Positions 20,201 to 27,049 of a stretch of DNA of 64,000 bases are shown in pieces (the stretch's first letter is position 1; each line of letters starts with the position of its first letter). Made by a program: the position numbers and the translations under genes. The notes under the pieces are model-generated. The model saw nothing but the letters and a program-made list of their open reading frames with translations, was not told the origin of the DNA and did no database searches. This stretch comes from Cladobotryum mycophilum (lineage: Eukaryota; Ascomycota; Sordariomycetes; Hypocreales; Hypocreaceae). The stretch spans positions 124,001 through 188,000 of the forward strand of contig JAVFKD010000016.1 in NCBI GenBank assembly GCA_036429605.1, given 5' to 3'.

Positions 20201-21968
20201 AAACTTTTTAAACGAGCTCGTTGTAGGACTGGAGACGAAGCTTGCCCAAGTACTACCGGCGTACATGATCCCTTCAGTCTTTGTACCAATAACCAAACTG
20301 CCATTATCCACCTCTGCCAAGCTGGATCGAAAATACCTACGGGAAACCGCATCGAAGCTCGGCAAGGAGAAGCTGTTTGCCTTTGTGGCCACCGCAAAGG
20401 ACAAATTGCCTCCAAGCACGAAAATGGAGATACACTTGCAAAAGCTGTGGAACAAGGTGCTCGGTGTTGACCTCGACAGGATTGGGGTCGAGGACAGCTT
20501 CTTCCGACTGGGAGGAAATTCTCTAGACGCGATGCGTCTTTCTAGTCTTGCACAGACTGACGATTTGCAGCTGACAGTCTACAATATTTTCAAGCACCCG
20601 ACATTAGCTGCCATGGCGAGTAGAGTCAGTGCTGCAGCAGAAGATGATAGGCAGGATATCAAGCCCTTTTCACTTCTTGGAGAGCCAAATACTCTGGATG
20701 CCATCACTGCAGCTGCAATCGAGCAATGTAGAGTTGGTAGGGACGATATCGAGGACATATATCCATGCACGCCACTGCAGATTGAATTCATGCACAATTC
20801 CATGTTGCATCCGGGATACTTTTCCATTCAATTCATCTACTCCCTATCTGACGATGTAGATCTGGAACGATTACGTCGAGCATGGGATACCGTTGCTGCT
20901 TCCAACGTGATTTTCCGCACCCGAATTATTCAGACCTCGGCTGCTCTCTTCCAGGTTGTCACCAAGTCTTTAGATCCCTGCGGTACTGCACAGTGCCTAG
21001 AATCATATCTATCTGACGACATCAAAGAGCCCTTAGGCATGGGACAGCCATTGACTCGGTGCGCTGTCGTCAGCGACGGCAGCACTGGCAAGCGATACTG
21101 GGTATGGACCACACACCACGCCACATATGATGGCTGGTCTCGACAACTTCTCTTGGGTGAACTCGAGCGTACCTACCGGGATTCCACACCCTCGATCGAA
21201 AGGGTGGCGTTCAATAACTACGTCCGTTACGCAGCGGGAGGAGATTACTCCGCTGCAGACAGATTCTGGCAGTCCCAACTAGCAGGTTCAACCTCTAAAT
21301 CCTTTGGAACCTGGCCGTCTTCCTATCGGCCCACTGCCAAGTTACCATTGCGTTATGACATCAAGGGTACCGAGAAGGTGCTCATGGATGTCACGATCCC
21401 CACGGTACTCCAAGGAGCGTGGGCATTAACCGTAGCCAACTATACGCACTCCGATCAAGTGACACTGAAACTGACCCTCACGGGCCGCAATGCGCCAGTG
21501 CCTGGCATTGACAACATGATGGCACCGACCGCAACGATGGTACCGCAGCAGCTTCAAGTGCAAGACAAACAGCATACCCATGACTTCCTCCGGGACATCC
21601 AGAACTGGTGGGCAGAAGCATCCCAATTTGAACACATTGGCTGGCAGAGAATCCGAGGCCTCAGCAGCGACGCCACAAGGGCGTGCGATGCCGCCATACC
21701 AATGGTGATACACCCGCAGGCTACCAGTGGTTCCACCGCACTCCAGTTCGATTCTGCGCGCTTCTTCCGCGCGGCGCCATGCCAATTCTTGATGGATTGC
21801 ACACTCACTGCATTTGGGGTGGGTGTTTCCGTCTACTTTGACGATGCGGTGTTTCCTGTAGATGACATGAAGCGTCTACTTGCTCGGTTCGAGTCTGTGT
21901 TTCATCAAATGTGCATGGCAGGACCAGACCATAGATTACAGGATGTAGTGATGGACGGGAGTTTGTGA
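8259..21968 (+). CDS. Tetramodular non-ribosomal peptide synthetase (C*-A-T-C-A-T-C-A-T-C-A-T-CT)
   Basis: A single 4569-aa frame without introns; an in-frame stop at 8235 supports ATG 8259. Residues 1-255 are only the C-terminal half of a condensation domain and lack HHxxxDG. A1 is about 258-785 and T1 carries Ser827 (LGGDS). C1 is about 900-1330 with HHALYDG at 1028. A2 is about 1335-1850 with T2 Ser1909. C2 begins about 1987 with HHALYDG at 2111. A3 is about 2417-2945 with T3 Ser2990. C3 begins about 3066 with HHALIDG at 3186. A4 starts about 3514 and T4 has Ser4088 (LGGNS). A terminal C-type domain from about 4164 has HHATYDG at 4286. Each A domain has TSGSTG, YG.(A/S)EC, TGDLV or SGDLV, and a K in the A10 region. 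There are no epimerase, methyltransferase or thioesterase domains. Fungal terminal C domains usually release the chain by macrocyclisation, so a cyclic tetrapeptide or related product is the simplest prediction. An acidic insert of about 18 residues lies in C3 near residue 3399. Substrates cannot be named with confidence. Confidence 0.97.
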   Translation: MNGTMEEETTCRLLGSNLLGQDLSTSFPTLPSSTYQPHAKSCLTGDLGFGNSSPFPTSILIRVAWALLIARYTDHSDVVFDTSGLDVSTQEEATVSTDGSPVPLLVRLDYETPVDHFIQSFEQQFKKAVARQHLEKSSLSNGYKHSPLGPTTLLSNAIFLRESDSEFEDSSKISAKYALALKCSVTNNGAHVVALFDENVIERKQTERILNQLAHVVRQLCNHAPDQKLGDIDMVSLEDRNEIREWNTETSSALDTCVHHLFEQRAQKSPDATAVHAHDGDFSYKELDSLSSRLAQHLGSIGVRNDSFVAVCFEKSKWAIVAMMAVLKAGGAIVPLDHSHPVQRLQSIIENSGAEVVLCSSPLRELFKEIGTAVVVVDAISLDNIPLLAGSITREPVSSSSAAFVFFTSGSTGTPKGIIITHGAYCTSARSHSKALRISEESRVMQFAAYTYDVSVGEIFTTLICGGCICVPSNHDRVNNLAATVRDMGVTWMFLTPSVASLLQPKDVPNLKTLVLGGEPATRQNFITWANDVYLINSYGPAECSIWTHCNAGVSRDTSVGYIGRNINGISWITDMTNPNKLAPIGTVGELLIEGPILARGYLNDEEKTKAAFIDAPAWYTTDFKDTATRLYRTGDLVKYNSDGTITILGRRDTQVKLRGQRVELGEIEFHVQQSLPKPAEVVVDVIKQMSNDHSVLMAFISVDHIDGRIQQEDDENLPAPQSLQEEFPEVELHLSRFLPRHMIPSIFVPVTNMPLTTSGKINRKKLRQLAAKFTMEQLTLAHSDSGKVLPTTDMELKLQNLWENVLSIPRSFIGAGDNFFRLGGDSLRAMKLVSAANDVGIQLAVADVFSIPKLSDLAQRLSTAPDGRVEGRIKPFALLRNGRSVEDFRRTAAELCKVDSLLIEDAYPATPLQEGLMALSTKHFGSYVSQQILRLGRNVDIDLFCTSWGSVVSKNPILRTRLLHTEIDGTIQVVLSKVAELQITKNELESFLAADRNVPMGFGDSLSRYSIIHSETSGDYHFVWTCHHALYDGWSLPLVFKHLKQEYEFGASATYQVPQFQDFVKYLRENDTAAHQAYWRDQFSGSSLSDLVSSSSMYEPCADSTLSMMIPAVRQLRSETTISTIIRGAWALVIASYTGSSDVIFGCVLSGRNAPVMGIDKMAAPTIATVPIRVKLDSAHNVSEYLLGLQNQSNTMIPYEQTGLQNIKLACPEARAAVDFQTLLVVELQNGDADSPDYALEMEDISNNRLDFTRYPVTLVCNLEGNEIRLDVKFDSHLTPTVQMQRIMNHFKNVFGELCREDVRLSIGDINKPSPEDLAEMVDWNGTLPSTVDACLHSLIDECATRYPNALAIDSWDGQLTYAELKLQSSRLADYLRACGVKSGTTVPLCFEKSMWAVIGMIAVLKAGGACVPLDPSHPRTRLETILSRLDTQVLLTSPLHAPGLRGIDQRLVVLDESLLDKSPTAVELTSVLVQPSDAAFVLHTSGSTGIPKAIVLEHKALSTSLHEHGAVECLGPDSRVVQFAAYTFDVSISDIFATLMYGGCICIPSEAQRLNDLAGFINDMRVNQAGLTPAVANLLSPSEVPCLKYLKLGGEPMTQDNVLRWSTKVQLLNSYGQAECSVKSAYNAWMGPDSDPSTIGKPVGGALWIVHSEDHRQLVPIGAIGELVVEGDILAREYLKDPKKTKDAFPSSPEWLQKAKGSRGQRIFKSGDLVKYNPDGSIKYIGRKDTQVKVRGQRLELGDVEYHLRQCIPTLTNADVQVAVELVSPSDGEPMLTAFLSIKQDLNDNLLEAKERESAKERLVSQMPAIKALLSDAIPGYMVPSAFVPLHKMPLTTSGKIDRKELRRIASGMGLTELLASLASSRTVRAPETEMQKRLHALWCTVLNIDPDSFGIDDSLFQLGGDSITAIKLATAARQAGILLSVQDTFKQPRLSDMALVAREIEEHDVSDILPFALIENQGTVGVDDHLDEVSALCGVSKDAIDDVYPCTPLQEGLMALSLTDHGAYIAQMVFEMPSVLDIDRFQRAWEAVFHHHAILRSRIVRTNQLGTVLAIMKNSVPFHLSSVELESYLQQDKQTPMDYGDSLARCAVISDEKTGKRYFVLRIHHALYDGWSVSRIFQDVEDAYMDVIHSGAVGFNHFIKHLVNTDRATSEQFWSEEVINAPAQSFPTLPSITYRPFASAELLHSFALPNTTVRSNYMLSTKIFAAWSLVFGRYSDMDDVIFGATVSGRTSSVRGIESIVGPTLATVPFRVQFQSGQNISDLLGVIQKRSSDMMPHEHIGIQNIRGLGADGRRACEFQVLLNIQHATGSDSKNVLGLHELGGGDLANFHTYAVNLQFNTSSSGIAIHVQFDPQVVESTQMERIIKQLEHVLCQIYHEPNDLRVSDIDLLGPADMRELELWNRNLPPAVDSCVHHLIEERVKLHPQKQAVSGWDGHLTYEELDRQARRVACHLISLGIKPEAMVPLCFEKSIWTIVAMLGVLKAGAAFVAMDPSHPINRLETITNDVGATVILSSEKTSPIFTESMKKKLVIVDSLKIASFPDEDDVVETGVALQNAAYVIFTSGSTGNPKGAIIEHRAYSSSAVECARELHIHSESRVLQFASYSFDVSIQEILATLIVGGCICVPNEIDRLNDISRLINEMGVTWMNPTPSFARMITAESIPSVETMVLGGEAPRRDDIDYWASKLRLVNAYGLSECSVTNVINVGLSVGAESRNIGRAVAGATWVVDPEDHERLAPLGSVGELLIEGHVLAREYLNNPEKTAAVFIEAPGWLRRFRPESTRLYKTGDLVRYCADGTIYYIGRKDSQVKLHGQRFELGEIEHHLRICMPSTVEVAAEIVTPAGRSIPILVGFVTIGNIDNADTTAEEVAYTAAGREALSRQIAGLSSRLAQSLPTFMIPSLFIPLYRMPLSVAGKTDRNRLRYLVASMTVEQISSFTAAADGIRNPSTLTEIAVRDLWADNLGLDPDSIGLDDNYFQLGGDSISAMQLVAASRAEGVLLTVESIFKHPVLSELALSAQCTDEFVIPEIPPFQTGPHVEQISELVEEVVKRYGYLEGDVEDMYPCTPLQDGLIALSIKEPGTYHAQAAWLLSESMDVDQYQAAWDTAVQAIPILRTRVVETSAGLMQIVLEGHVQWQAAESLQGYLKSDRENAMDLGAPLIRFAIINEPDKRYFVWTAHHALIDGWSAQIIQENVERAYFDLSLKPTLNFNHFIQQISQINRDDAEAFWTTELADSPLPSFPELPSENYQPITEASLTHAVKFTKRADSETPISALVKGAWSLVLSRYSDSTDVVFGLTTNGRMTPMLGIERLVGPTIATVPFRVRFDEGLQVGDFLKEVQRISTSAMPFEQTGLQNIKKMGAGASTACEFQNILIIQSSAESDVKSNEPLNDDDDADDDEYDDYDEDNLVIQGLDPIKISQSKFHAHALVVECTLNSEGASIKVEFDPAVIDETQMWRIVKQFGHVLQQLSEFKQDANIRDIEMITPADQEEISNWNAETPQVINSCFHHLLEDRFQQYAGAQALSSTSESLSYKELSRASNILAYRLIELGVGPEVFVPLCFEKSIWAVVAMLAVWKAGGACVSLDPSHPESRHRSILGATSAHVALASLTHASTLQGLGVDATVVDRGLLQEPLAGMSSPVTDVSPSNAAYAVFTSGSTGVPKAIVIEHAALSTSSTAIAAAMRLSRNSRVLQFAAYTFDVSFGDICPTLLFGGCVCVPTDDERMNSLIKTIKSLNVNHLELTPSVAAQIEPSEVGHLRAMVVGGEAATKAVLEKWADKTRLINMYGPAECTIWCAGQNNIQRSDDPTIFGRGVGAVTWVVDRHDHSKLAPIGTVGELVIEGPGLARGYLNDGPKTEAAFIDSPKWSSASSSVRQPSRVYKTGDLVKYMTDGTLKYITRKDTQVKLRGQRIELGEVEFQLKNCFPSPVELAVEVVSSTDASQPVLAAFIVVGDDTESTPQDEIIANSERSRNFLNELVVGLETKLAQVLPAYMIPSVFVPITKLPLSTSAKLDRKYLRETASKLGKEKLFAFVATAKDKLPPSTKMEIHLQKLWNKVLGVDLDRIGVEDSFFRLGGNSLDAMRLSSLAQTDDLQLTVYNIFKHPTLAAMASRVSAAAEDDRQDIKPFSLLGEPNTLDAITAAAIEQCRVGRDDIEDIYPCTPLQIEFMHNSMLHPGYFSIQFIYSLSDDVDLERLRRAWDTVAASNVIFRTRIIQTSAALFQVVTKSLDPCGTAQCLESYLSDDIKEPLGMGQPLTRCAVVSDGSTGKRYWVWTTHHATYDGWSRQLLLGELERTYRDSTPSIERVAFNNYVRYAAGGDYSAADRFWQSQLAGSTSKSFGTWPSSYRPTAKLPLRYDIKGTEKVLMDVTIPTVLQGAWALTVANYTHSDQVTLKLTLTGRNAPVPGIDNMMAPTATMVPQQLQVQDKQHTHDFLRDIQNWWAEASQFEHIGWQRIRGLSSDATRACDAAIPMVIHPQATSGSTALQFDSARFFRAAPCQFLMDCTLTAFGVGVSVYFDDAVFPVDDMKRLLARFESVFHQMCMAGPDHRLQDVVMDGSL

Positions 21969-22367
21969 ATGAAGTGAGGCGGGAGGGCAGACGAAAGGAT
22001 TGATACGGTCTGAGGGCCTTCAAGTTAGAGATAGGGATCAAGGGACGTGTTAATAGTTAATCTTAGTTTAGATATGGAGTTTCTGAATACTAGTCTTTCT
22101 TTCTTAGTATATAATATCAGTGTCTTATACATCAATTGATGCCATTCACCAATTCATCATGGCGCTGGGCAGCAATGGAAGGGGGTAATTCTACCCCGCG
22201 GTGGGAGTATCTTTCTACTGAGATTTGGAAGAACAAAACTTGGAATGCATTAATTATATCTGCGAGGTTTGCCATACAAGATCAAAGACTGATTAATCAG
22301 TTAATCACGCCGGGTCCTTCCCCCAATTCTTTTACATATTGTCTTGAGCATGGTAGTCCATCGCACT
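21969..22367. other. NRPS 3' flank
   Basis: About 400 bases between the convergent ends of the NRPS (plus) and the small secreted peptide gene (minus). AT-rich; no gene seen. Confidence 0.6.
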
Positions 22368-22611
22368 TCAAGCCGAGGAAATACAGCCCTCGATGCCAAT
22401 TGGGTTGGGTCGGTCGTCGCGCTTGAAACCAGGCGGGCCGCAGTTTTCAACGTGGATTGAATCAGGCCCAATTACATCTTCTACAGCACGGAGACTGTTA
22501 GCCTTGTATAAGTCACGAGGTTGAATTGGTAACATTACCGGCAGGTAGTGGGATTGCCACTACATAGCTGGCAAGGAAAGCAAGTGCAACGGTAGCCTTG
22601 GAGAAGAGCAT
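22368..22611 (-). CDS. Small secreted peptide precursor, 61 aa, with one internal KR site
   Basis: Two exons, 22611-22539 and 22480-22368, are joined by a 58-nt GT-AG intron. The start context is AAAC-ATG. The protein opens with a clear signal peptide (MLFSKATVALAFLASYVVA, then IPLPA). The mature part is 42 residues or fewer. It has two cysteines, an NCGPPGF turn, a single Lys-Arg followed by Asp-Asp (residues 44-47), and a tail containing RPNPIGIEGC. The dibasic pair could be a Kex2 site that releases a 16-residue C-terminal peptide. I do not recognise a family. It is divergently arranged with the UstYa-family gene 530 bases away. That pairing recalls fungal ribosomal peptides processed by UstYa enzymes, but there is only one candidate core and it lacks Tyr and Trp. 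It could equally be an unrelated secreted effector. The gene model rests on splice signals and the coherent joined frame only. Confidence 0.55.
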
Positions 22612-23140
22612 GTTTAAATGATATGGAATGAAAGGTCGGACGGATGGTAAGAGAGTACTGGTAACTGGAGATGATGCGAGAGCGACTTGGTTGATTGTGG
22701 TGATGGGATGATGAGATGATAGCTCTGTTTAAAGCTGGGACTTGACTTGCTTTTATCCTCGACAGCTGCCTGGTGATGGAAGGAATAAGGCTGTTGAATC
22801 AATCGCGGCTCGCCTGTTCCGTATACAGACGTCGATGCTACACCACGCATCACGCATCGTGCATACGGAGTACATGGAATGTGCAAGCATCCAGAAGGAT
22901 GCCGATGGTTGTCGGCCTAGTGGCGGGGGGTGTTCGCAGGGTTACATGGATGGATTGGGATCATGCAGACAAGCAACAGCCGATCCATTGCTCGGTCAAG
23001 CTTACAAGTGGAGCCAATGTAGGTTAGGCATACGGAGCTGGTATACGAGCACTCGTTTCTATATCTTGCTCTAGTTGACCGAGGTCGCAGGGCATCGGGT
23101 AATTTTCTGCATTATCATTGACTGTGACGAGCTTGCAACT
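22612..23140. promoter_or_regulatory. Divergent promoter region of the secreted peptide and UstYa genes
   Basis: About 530 bases between head-to-head genes. It contains one copy of the dispersed TACGGAGTAC motif (22864-22873). No operator can be assigned. Confidence 0.4.
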
Positions 23141-24184
23141 ATGAACCGTACCAGATCCCCGATGACAGCTTCCGACTTCACGGAAGATCAATGTCAGCAC
23201 CTAATGGAAAAAGCAGAGCCCTTACTAGAACCATGGACAAAGCCAACCAGGAATGTTGCGAGAGCCTTCACTTTAACACGAGTATACATGGTGGCAGTGC
23301 ATATTATACTTGTTGCGTTTGCTAGCACTCTATGGAGCCAGCACCGTACCATATCCAGTTCAATACCTACCGCTGGACGCTCGTGGTGTAAGTGACAGCC
23401 AAGCATGGCAGATACTCAACTTAGTACTCATCTCCCATCGCTCATCACGTTTCTAGCTCCTGCTCAGCATGTCCTCAAGTATGAAGTCAGTACCGACAAC
23501 GACGTAGGCCATAAGCACAGCAAGTACACCGGCCAGCCCACGGAAGCGAACCAGAAAGCTTGGGCAGATTTGCTTAAGCGTAAGCACATTTATCCATCCA
23601 CTACTAGATCAAGAAATCTTGTTAACAAACCTCTAGCCTTGTACTTTAATGCGACACGAGACGAACTCGTGAGGGCAGGTGAAGCCTTGGATAGGGCAGT
23701 TGAGTTCCAGGGGGAGGATATGTTGGAGCTCTTGCGGTGTATCATGAACTCCATTGCCTCGTACGTATTTATGGTCCTCTTTACAACTCTTCCGCGTGCG
23801 AGCTGACCGATCGTCAATCAGGAGAATCTCCGATTCTTCGTTTACAGAGAGCACTACTATCCCAACATTACAGATGTACAACACAATGCTCTGCAAGGGC
23901 ATCTCGGTTCGTTCTGGCGCCTTATACTCCACGGAACTAATCATCTCGTTTGTGTTGACTAATACTTCATCCCAGACCATTGCATCGAGCAGCTTCGCAT
24001 TGCAACAATGTGCCAGAGCAACACGGCCATGTACTCGTTTCATTGGAGAAACCCAAAGGCTTACAGGCCATCGACGGAATCTAGCGGGAAAGCAGTGTGT
24101 GCCAAGTGGAGCACTGTTGAGAATTGGGCTCGTTCTAGGATGTCTGGGGCCCAGTTTGCCCGCTTGGCGGATGTTGAAGAGTAG
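23141..24184 (+). CDS. UstYa-family (DUF3328) oxidase-like protein, one apparent frame break
   Basis: Five exons: 23141-23387, 23457-23579, 23637-23760, 23822-23906 and 23976-24184; introns are 57-69 nt. A single membrane helix is at about residues 48-64 (VYMVAVHIILVAFASTL). Exon 2 starts with SPAQHVLKYEV and continues KYTGQPTEANQKAWADLL, the standard UstYa-family opening. The two hallmark HxxHC motifs are present: YHELHCL at the end of exon 3 and H-L-D-H-C across the exon 4/5 junction, followed by IEQLRIATMCQSNTAMYSF. Known members cyclise, hydroxylate or chlorinate peptides in ustiloxin-type RiPP and cyclochlorotine-type NRPS pathways. The frame slips by one base near 23734, before the first HxxHC. 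With one extra base the protein would be about 262 aa, the normal size. It is therefore either functional with a sequence error or a fresh pseudogene. It is probably a tailoring enzyme of the NRPS product. Confidence 0.85.
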
Positions 24185-26008
24185 ATGGAGAGGAATGAGA
24201 ACACGCAGATGGCAGCGTCTCGTGATATTAGCAGGACATTAATGATCAAAGCCAGTTCTTAAATAGCTGGCTACTGTAGGTTAGATGGTGTATATTAACA
24301 GGAGGTGAGAGCATGTAATCAAGTAGAGAAACCAGTCGCAAAGGAACAGTTGGAACAGATGGAGTTGACGATTATCCAAGTGTGCACGCATATTCAGGAA
24401 AGGCCATGAGTTGAGTTCACCGATTTGTATGTTAACAACAGCTACTACTAAACGTTGTATACGGTGTGATGGTTGCAGCACCACTAAATTTCTCAATCCT
24501 CAACTATGCACCTGGTACTCTGTACGGAGTAGTTCGTGTCCAAATCTATGAGCCAAGATGGAGGGATTTGCCATATCCATGCACTGACAGGTGGGGAGCA
24601 GCAAGTTTGGACGAAACACGGGCCTACAGTTAGTGACGGTACGGCCCATAACGATGGATTCGACATTGGCGGATAGCAGGATCCCGCTGCGACCGGCAAT
24701 TCACAATCTAATATGTGAATCCTTAACCCATAATCCTACGGGACTTTGACATGAAATGCTACAGCAACAGCGCCCGCACCTAGGATACAGTGAATGCATT
24801 CCTCATGACATCCCCTTGTGCTGCAACGCCCGGGCCGTCTTCGGCGACAGGTGTAGGCGCGGCCACTCTCAACCAGCACACTGGGGAACTGTGCTTGGTC
24901 CCGCCATTGCTACCCTGGGTCATCCGTGCTGTGCGCCTCCCAGGGGTTTACTGCAGTGGTGGCTCGACGCCTATTGCAAGCAGGTAAAAAAGCCTTGCTT
25001 TGCGAAGGATTCATGTTCTCATGACGCTTCCATCCTTCATTCCTACTGCCACAGGGGCCCTCTTGTTACTGGCTAGTGGTCAATGTTTCACCCCAGCGCG
25101 TGTGGAATGTCTTGTCCTGAAGGAACAATTATTGGAATTCTCCAATGCGGTACGGAGTACCCATTCCTTCCCAGATAGACAAGTGTTATGTGGTATGGGA
25201 TAGTAGGGCGATTCATATCGTGATTGCGTGGTCACAGTTGGCGCATCCCTCGGGCTGTTTAGCAGGGCGCTTTACCCGTAGAGCTATGGCCTGCAGTAGA
25301 AAAACCAGCCGAGTGGCGCAGAGAGTGGGATCATCAAGGACCTCTGGCGCTCTATGTTAATATACGTCTCGACAAGTATGTGTTAGATCCTACGGATATA
25401 GCAGTGGTCTTAATATGACGGCCTAGGTTTCTTCTAATAGGGGGTAATCTAGATTGCAGGATTCATATTAGCGGAGAACCGGAGTGAATGCCAAGCAGAG
25501 AGCAAAGGATTGACATGATGCAATAGAGCAGTGGGTTCAGTGATTAAATTGGTTTGTCAACAACTGGCTCAGACCAAGTCCAGATATAGGGGGGATATAG
25601 GGTATTGATGATGCTTTCATTCTGGTCAAAACAACGGATTTACATACTGATTACAATGGACTGCTCCATCCTTCGAATCGTGCTATAATTGAAAAAATGT
25701 TAGTCTTTCTTTTAATCAGCTAGTTAATCCGATCAGTAAGTATTACCATTACATGATGTTGGCTCGTTGTAGACCAAAGTGTGTTGGTTCATGGAATGTG
25801 TCATGGCCAGTGGATAAAAATTACAGAGGATGCGGGGGTGATTAGAGGAGATATTTTAGCATAAATCATCCATTGCTCTGCCATCCCGCAGTCGCACTCC
25901 CAGTCCAAGACAGTCGAAGTATACAACAGCCAGCGCCTCTCTTCTCAACTTCTCTATACACTACCCACACAAAAAGTCCAAGGCCATTTACTCTCTAGTG
26001 GAATAAAG
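24185..26008. other. Intergenic, 1.8 kb, no gene recognised
   Basis: Short ORFs occur (for example around 24790-24987 and 25000-25203) but none shows a family motif, a signal peptide or a convincing spliced frame. Two copies of TACGGAGTA occur at 24523-24531 and 25151-25160. This gap may mark the right border of the biosynthetic cluster. Confidence 0.55.
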
Positions 26009-26980
26009 ATGGCAAGACGTATAATCTACGCCCTTGAGAGACGGATCAATAACTCTGGGGGGCCAGAGCACGTTCAGCAGTCGCTACAAGGCCAAAGTCT
26101 CGAGCCAGCCAACTATCGCTTCGTGTCAGACGACGGAACCCCCATCATCTATCATGTCTGTGGAGGCGGCCCTCTGCTGGTCGTCGGGCAGCCCCCGGGT
26201 TGGGGAGTTGGCATCAACTACCTGCCTACCGGATTCCAGCCCATGGTCGATAGCGACAAGGTGACCTTTGTAGTCATTCAGCCACGCGGCACATTCCCCT
26301 CGGGCCGGCCCATTGATGAGAGCCGTATGAGCTCCAAGCACATGGCGGAGGACATTGATGCCTTGAGGCGTCACCTTGGCCAGGACACCATCAATGTGGT
26401 GGGCCAGTCTAGCGGCGCAGCCATCTCCCTGGCGTACGCCGAACTCTTCCCGTCTCGCTGCGCTAAGCTGATGCTCATTGGGACATATCTCATTGACTGG
26501 GAGGGCCACGACGAGCACTCGGAGGAGGAGCTGAAAAAGCGCGAGAACGACCCTCGATTCGCCAGCGCGGTTGAATGCGCCAGAAATGCCGAGAACAGGA
26601 CGTTCCTCACGGACGAGGATTGCACCGAGTACGTTGCGGGCATCATAAACCTCTACTTCTTCGACCCAGAGACAGCCGTTCCTGATTTCACTCGCACGGC
26701 GGGGACCTTTACCGTGCAGAGCTGGCCGTACCTCAACTCGTTCAAAGCCGATGCCTTGCCCGAGGCGGCCATTTCTAATGACCTTGGTAAGATCACGGCC
26801 GACACGCTCATGTTCTCGGGCGAAAACGACTGGGTTACAGGTGTCGAGGAAAGCAAATTTGCCCAGCAGGCTATTGGACCCAACGCCAAGCTCAATGTTT
26901 ACTCTGAGTGTGGCCATTTCTGCTGGATCGATAGGAAGGATCAGTTTTTCAAGGATTTGATGGCTTTCCTCGATGGGTAG
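26009..26980 (+). CDS. Alpha/beta hydrolase fold protein
   Basis: Intronless, 323 aa. The nucleophile elbow GQSSG places the catalytic Ser at 134; the acid is Asp274 (GENDWVT) and the base His303 (CGHFCW), a complete triad in the expected order and spacing. An oxyanion-type segment (VVGQPPGWGVG) precedes it around residues 57-67. The pattern is close to the proline-iminopeptidase/epoxide-hydrolase-like group that hydrolyses esters, amides or epoxides. No signal peptide is visible, so it is probably cytosolic. It follows the UstYa gene by 1.8 kb on the same strand and could act on the peptide product, but membership of the cluster is uncertain. Confidence 0.85.
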   Translation: MARRIIYALERRINNSGGPEHVQQSLQGQSLEPANYRFVSDDGTPIIYHVCGGGPLLVVGQPPGWGVGINYLPTGFQPMVDSDKVTFVVIQPRGTFPSGRPIDESRMSSKHMAEDIDALRRHLGQDTINVVGQSSGAAISLAYAELFPSRCAKLMLIGTYLIDWEGHDEHSEEELKKRENDPRFASAVECARNAENRTFLTDEDCTEYVAGIINLYFFDPETAVPDFTRTAGTFTVQSWPYLNSFKADALPEAAISNDLGKITADTLMFSGENDWVTGVEESKFAQQAIGPNAKLNVYSECGHFCWIDRKDQFFKDLMAFLDG

Positions 26981-27049
26981 AGTAGGAGAAACAGGTACTA
27001 ATTATGAACCTAAATTTAATGTATATCCCTTCTATCAATATGTATAGCT

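Noticed and set aside
20752..21968. Thioesterase or reductase release domain at the NRPS C-terminus
   Set aside because: The segment has the C-domain HHxxxDG motif and C-domain architecture; there is no GxSxG thioesterase core and no NAD(P)-binding reductase motif.
22368..22611. Classical multi-repeat ustiloxin-type (dikaritin) precursor
   Set aside because: Only one KR site and one possible core, with no repeats and no Tyr or Trp, so I keep it as a small secreted peptide with a speculative RiPP link.
26126..26917. 263-aa minus-strand frame opposite the alpha/beta hydrolase
   Set aside because: The sense frame carries a full catalytic triad; the antisense frame has no recognisable domain.
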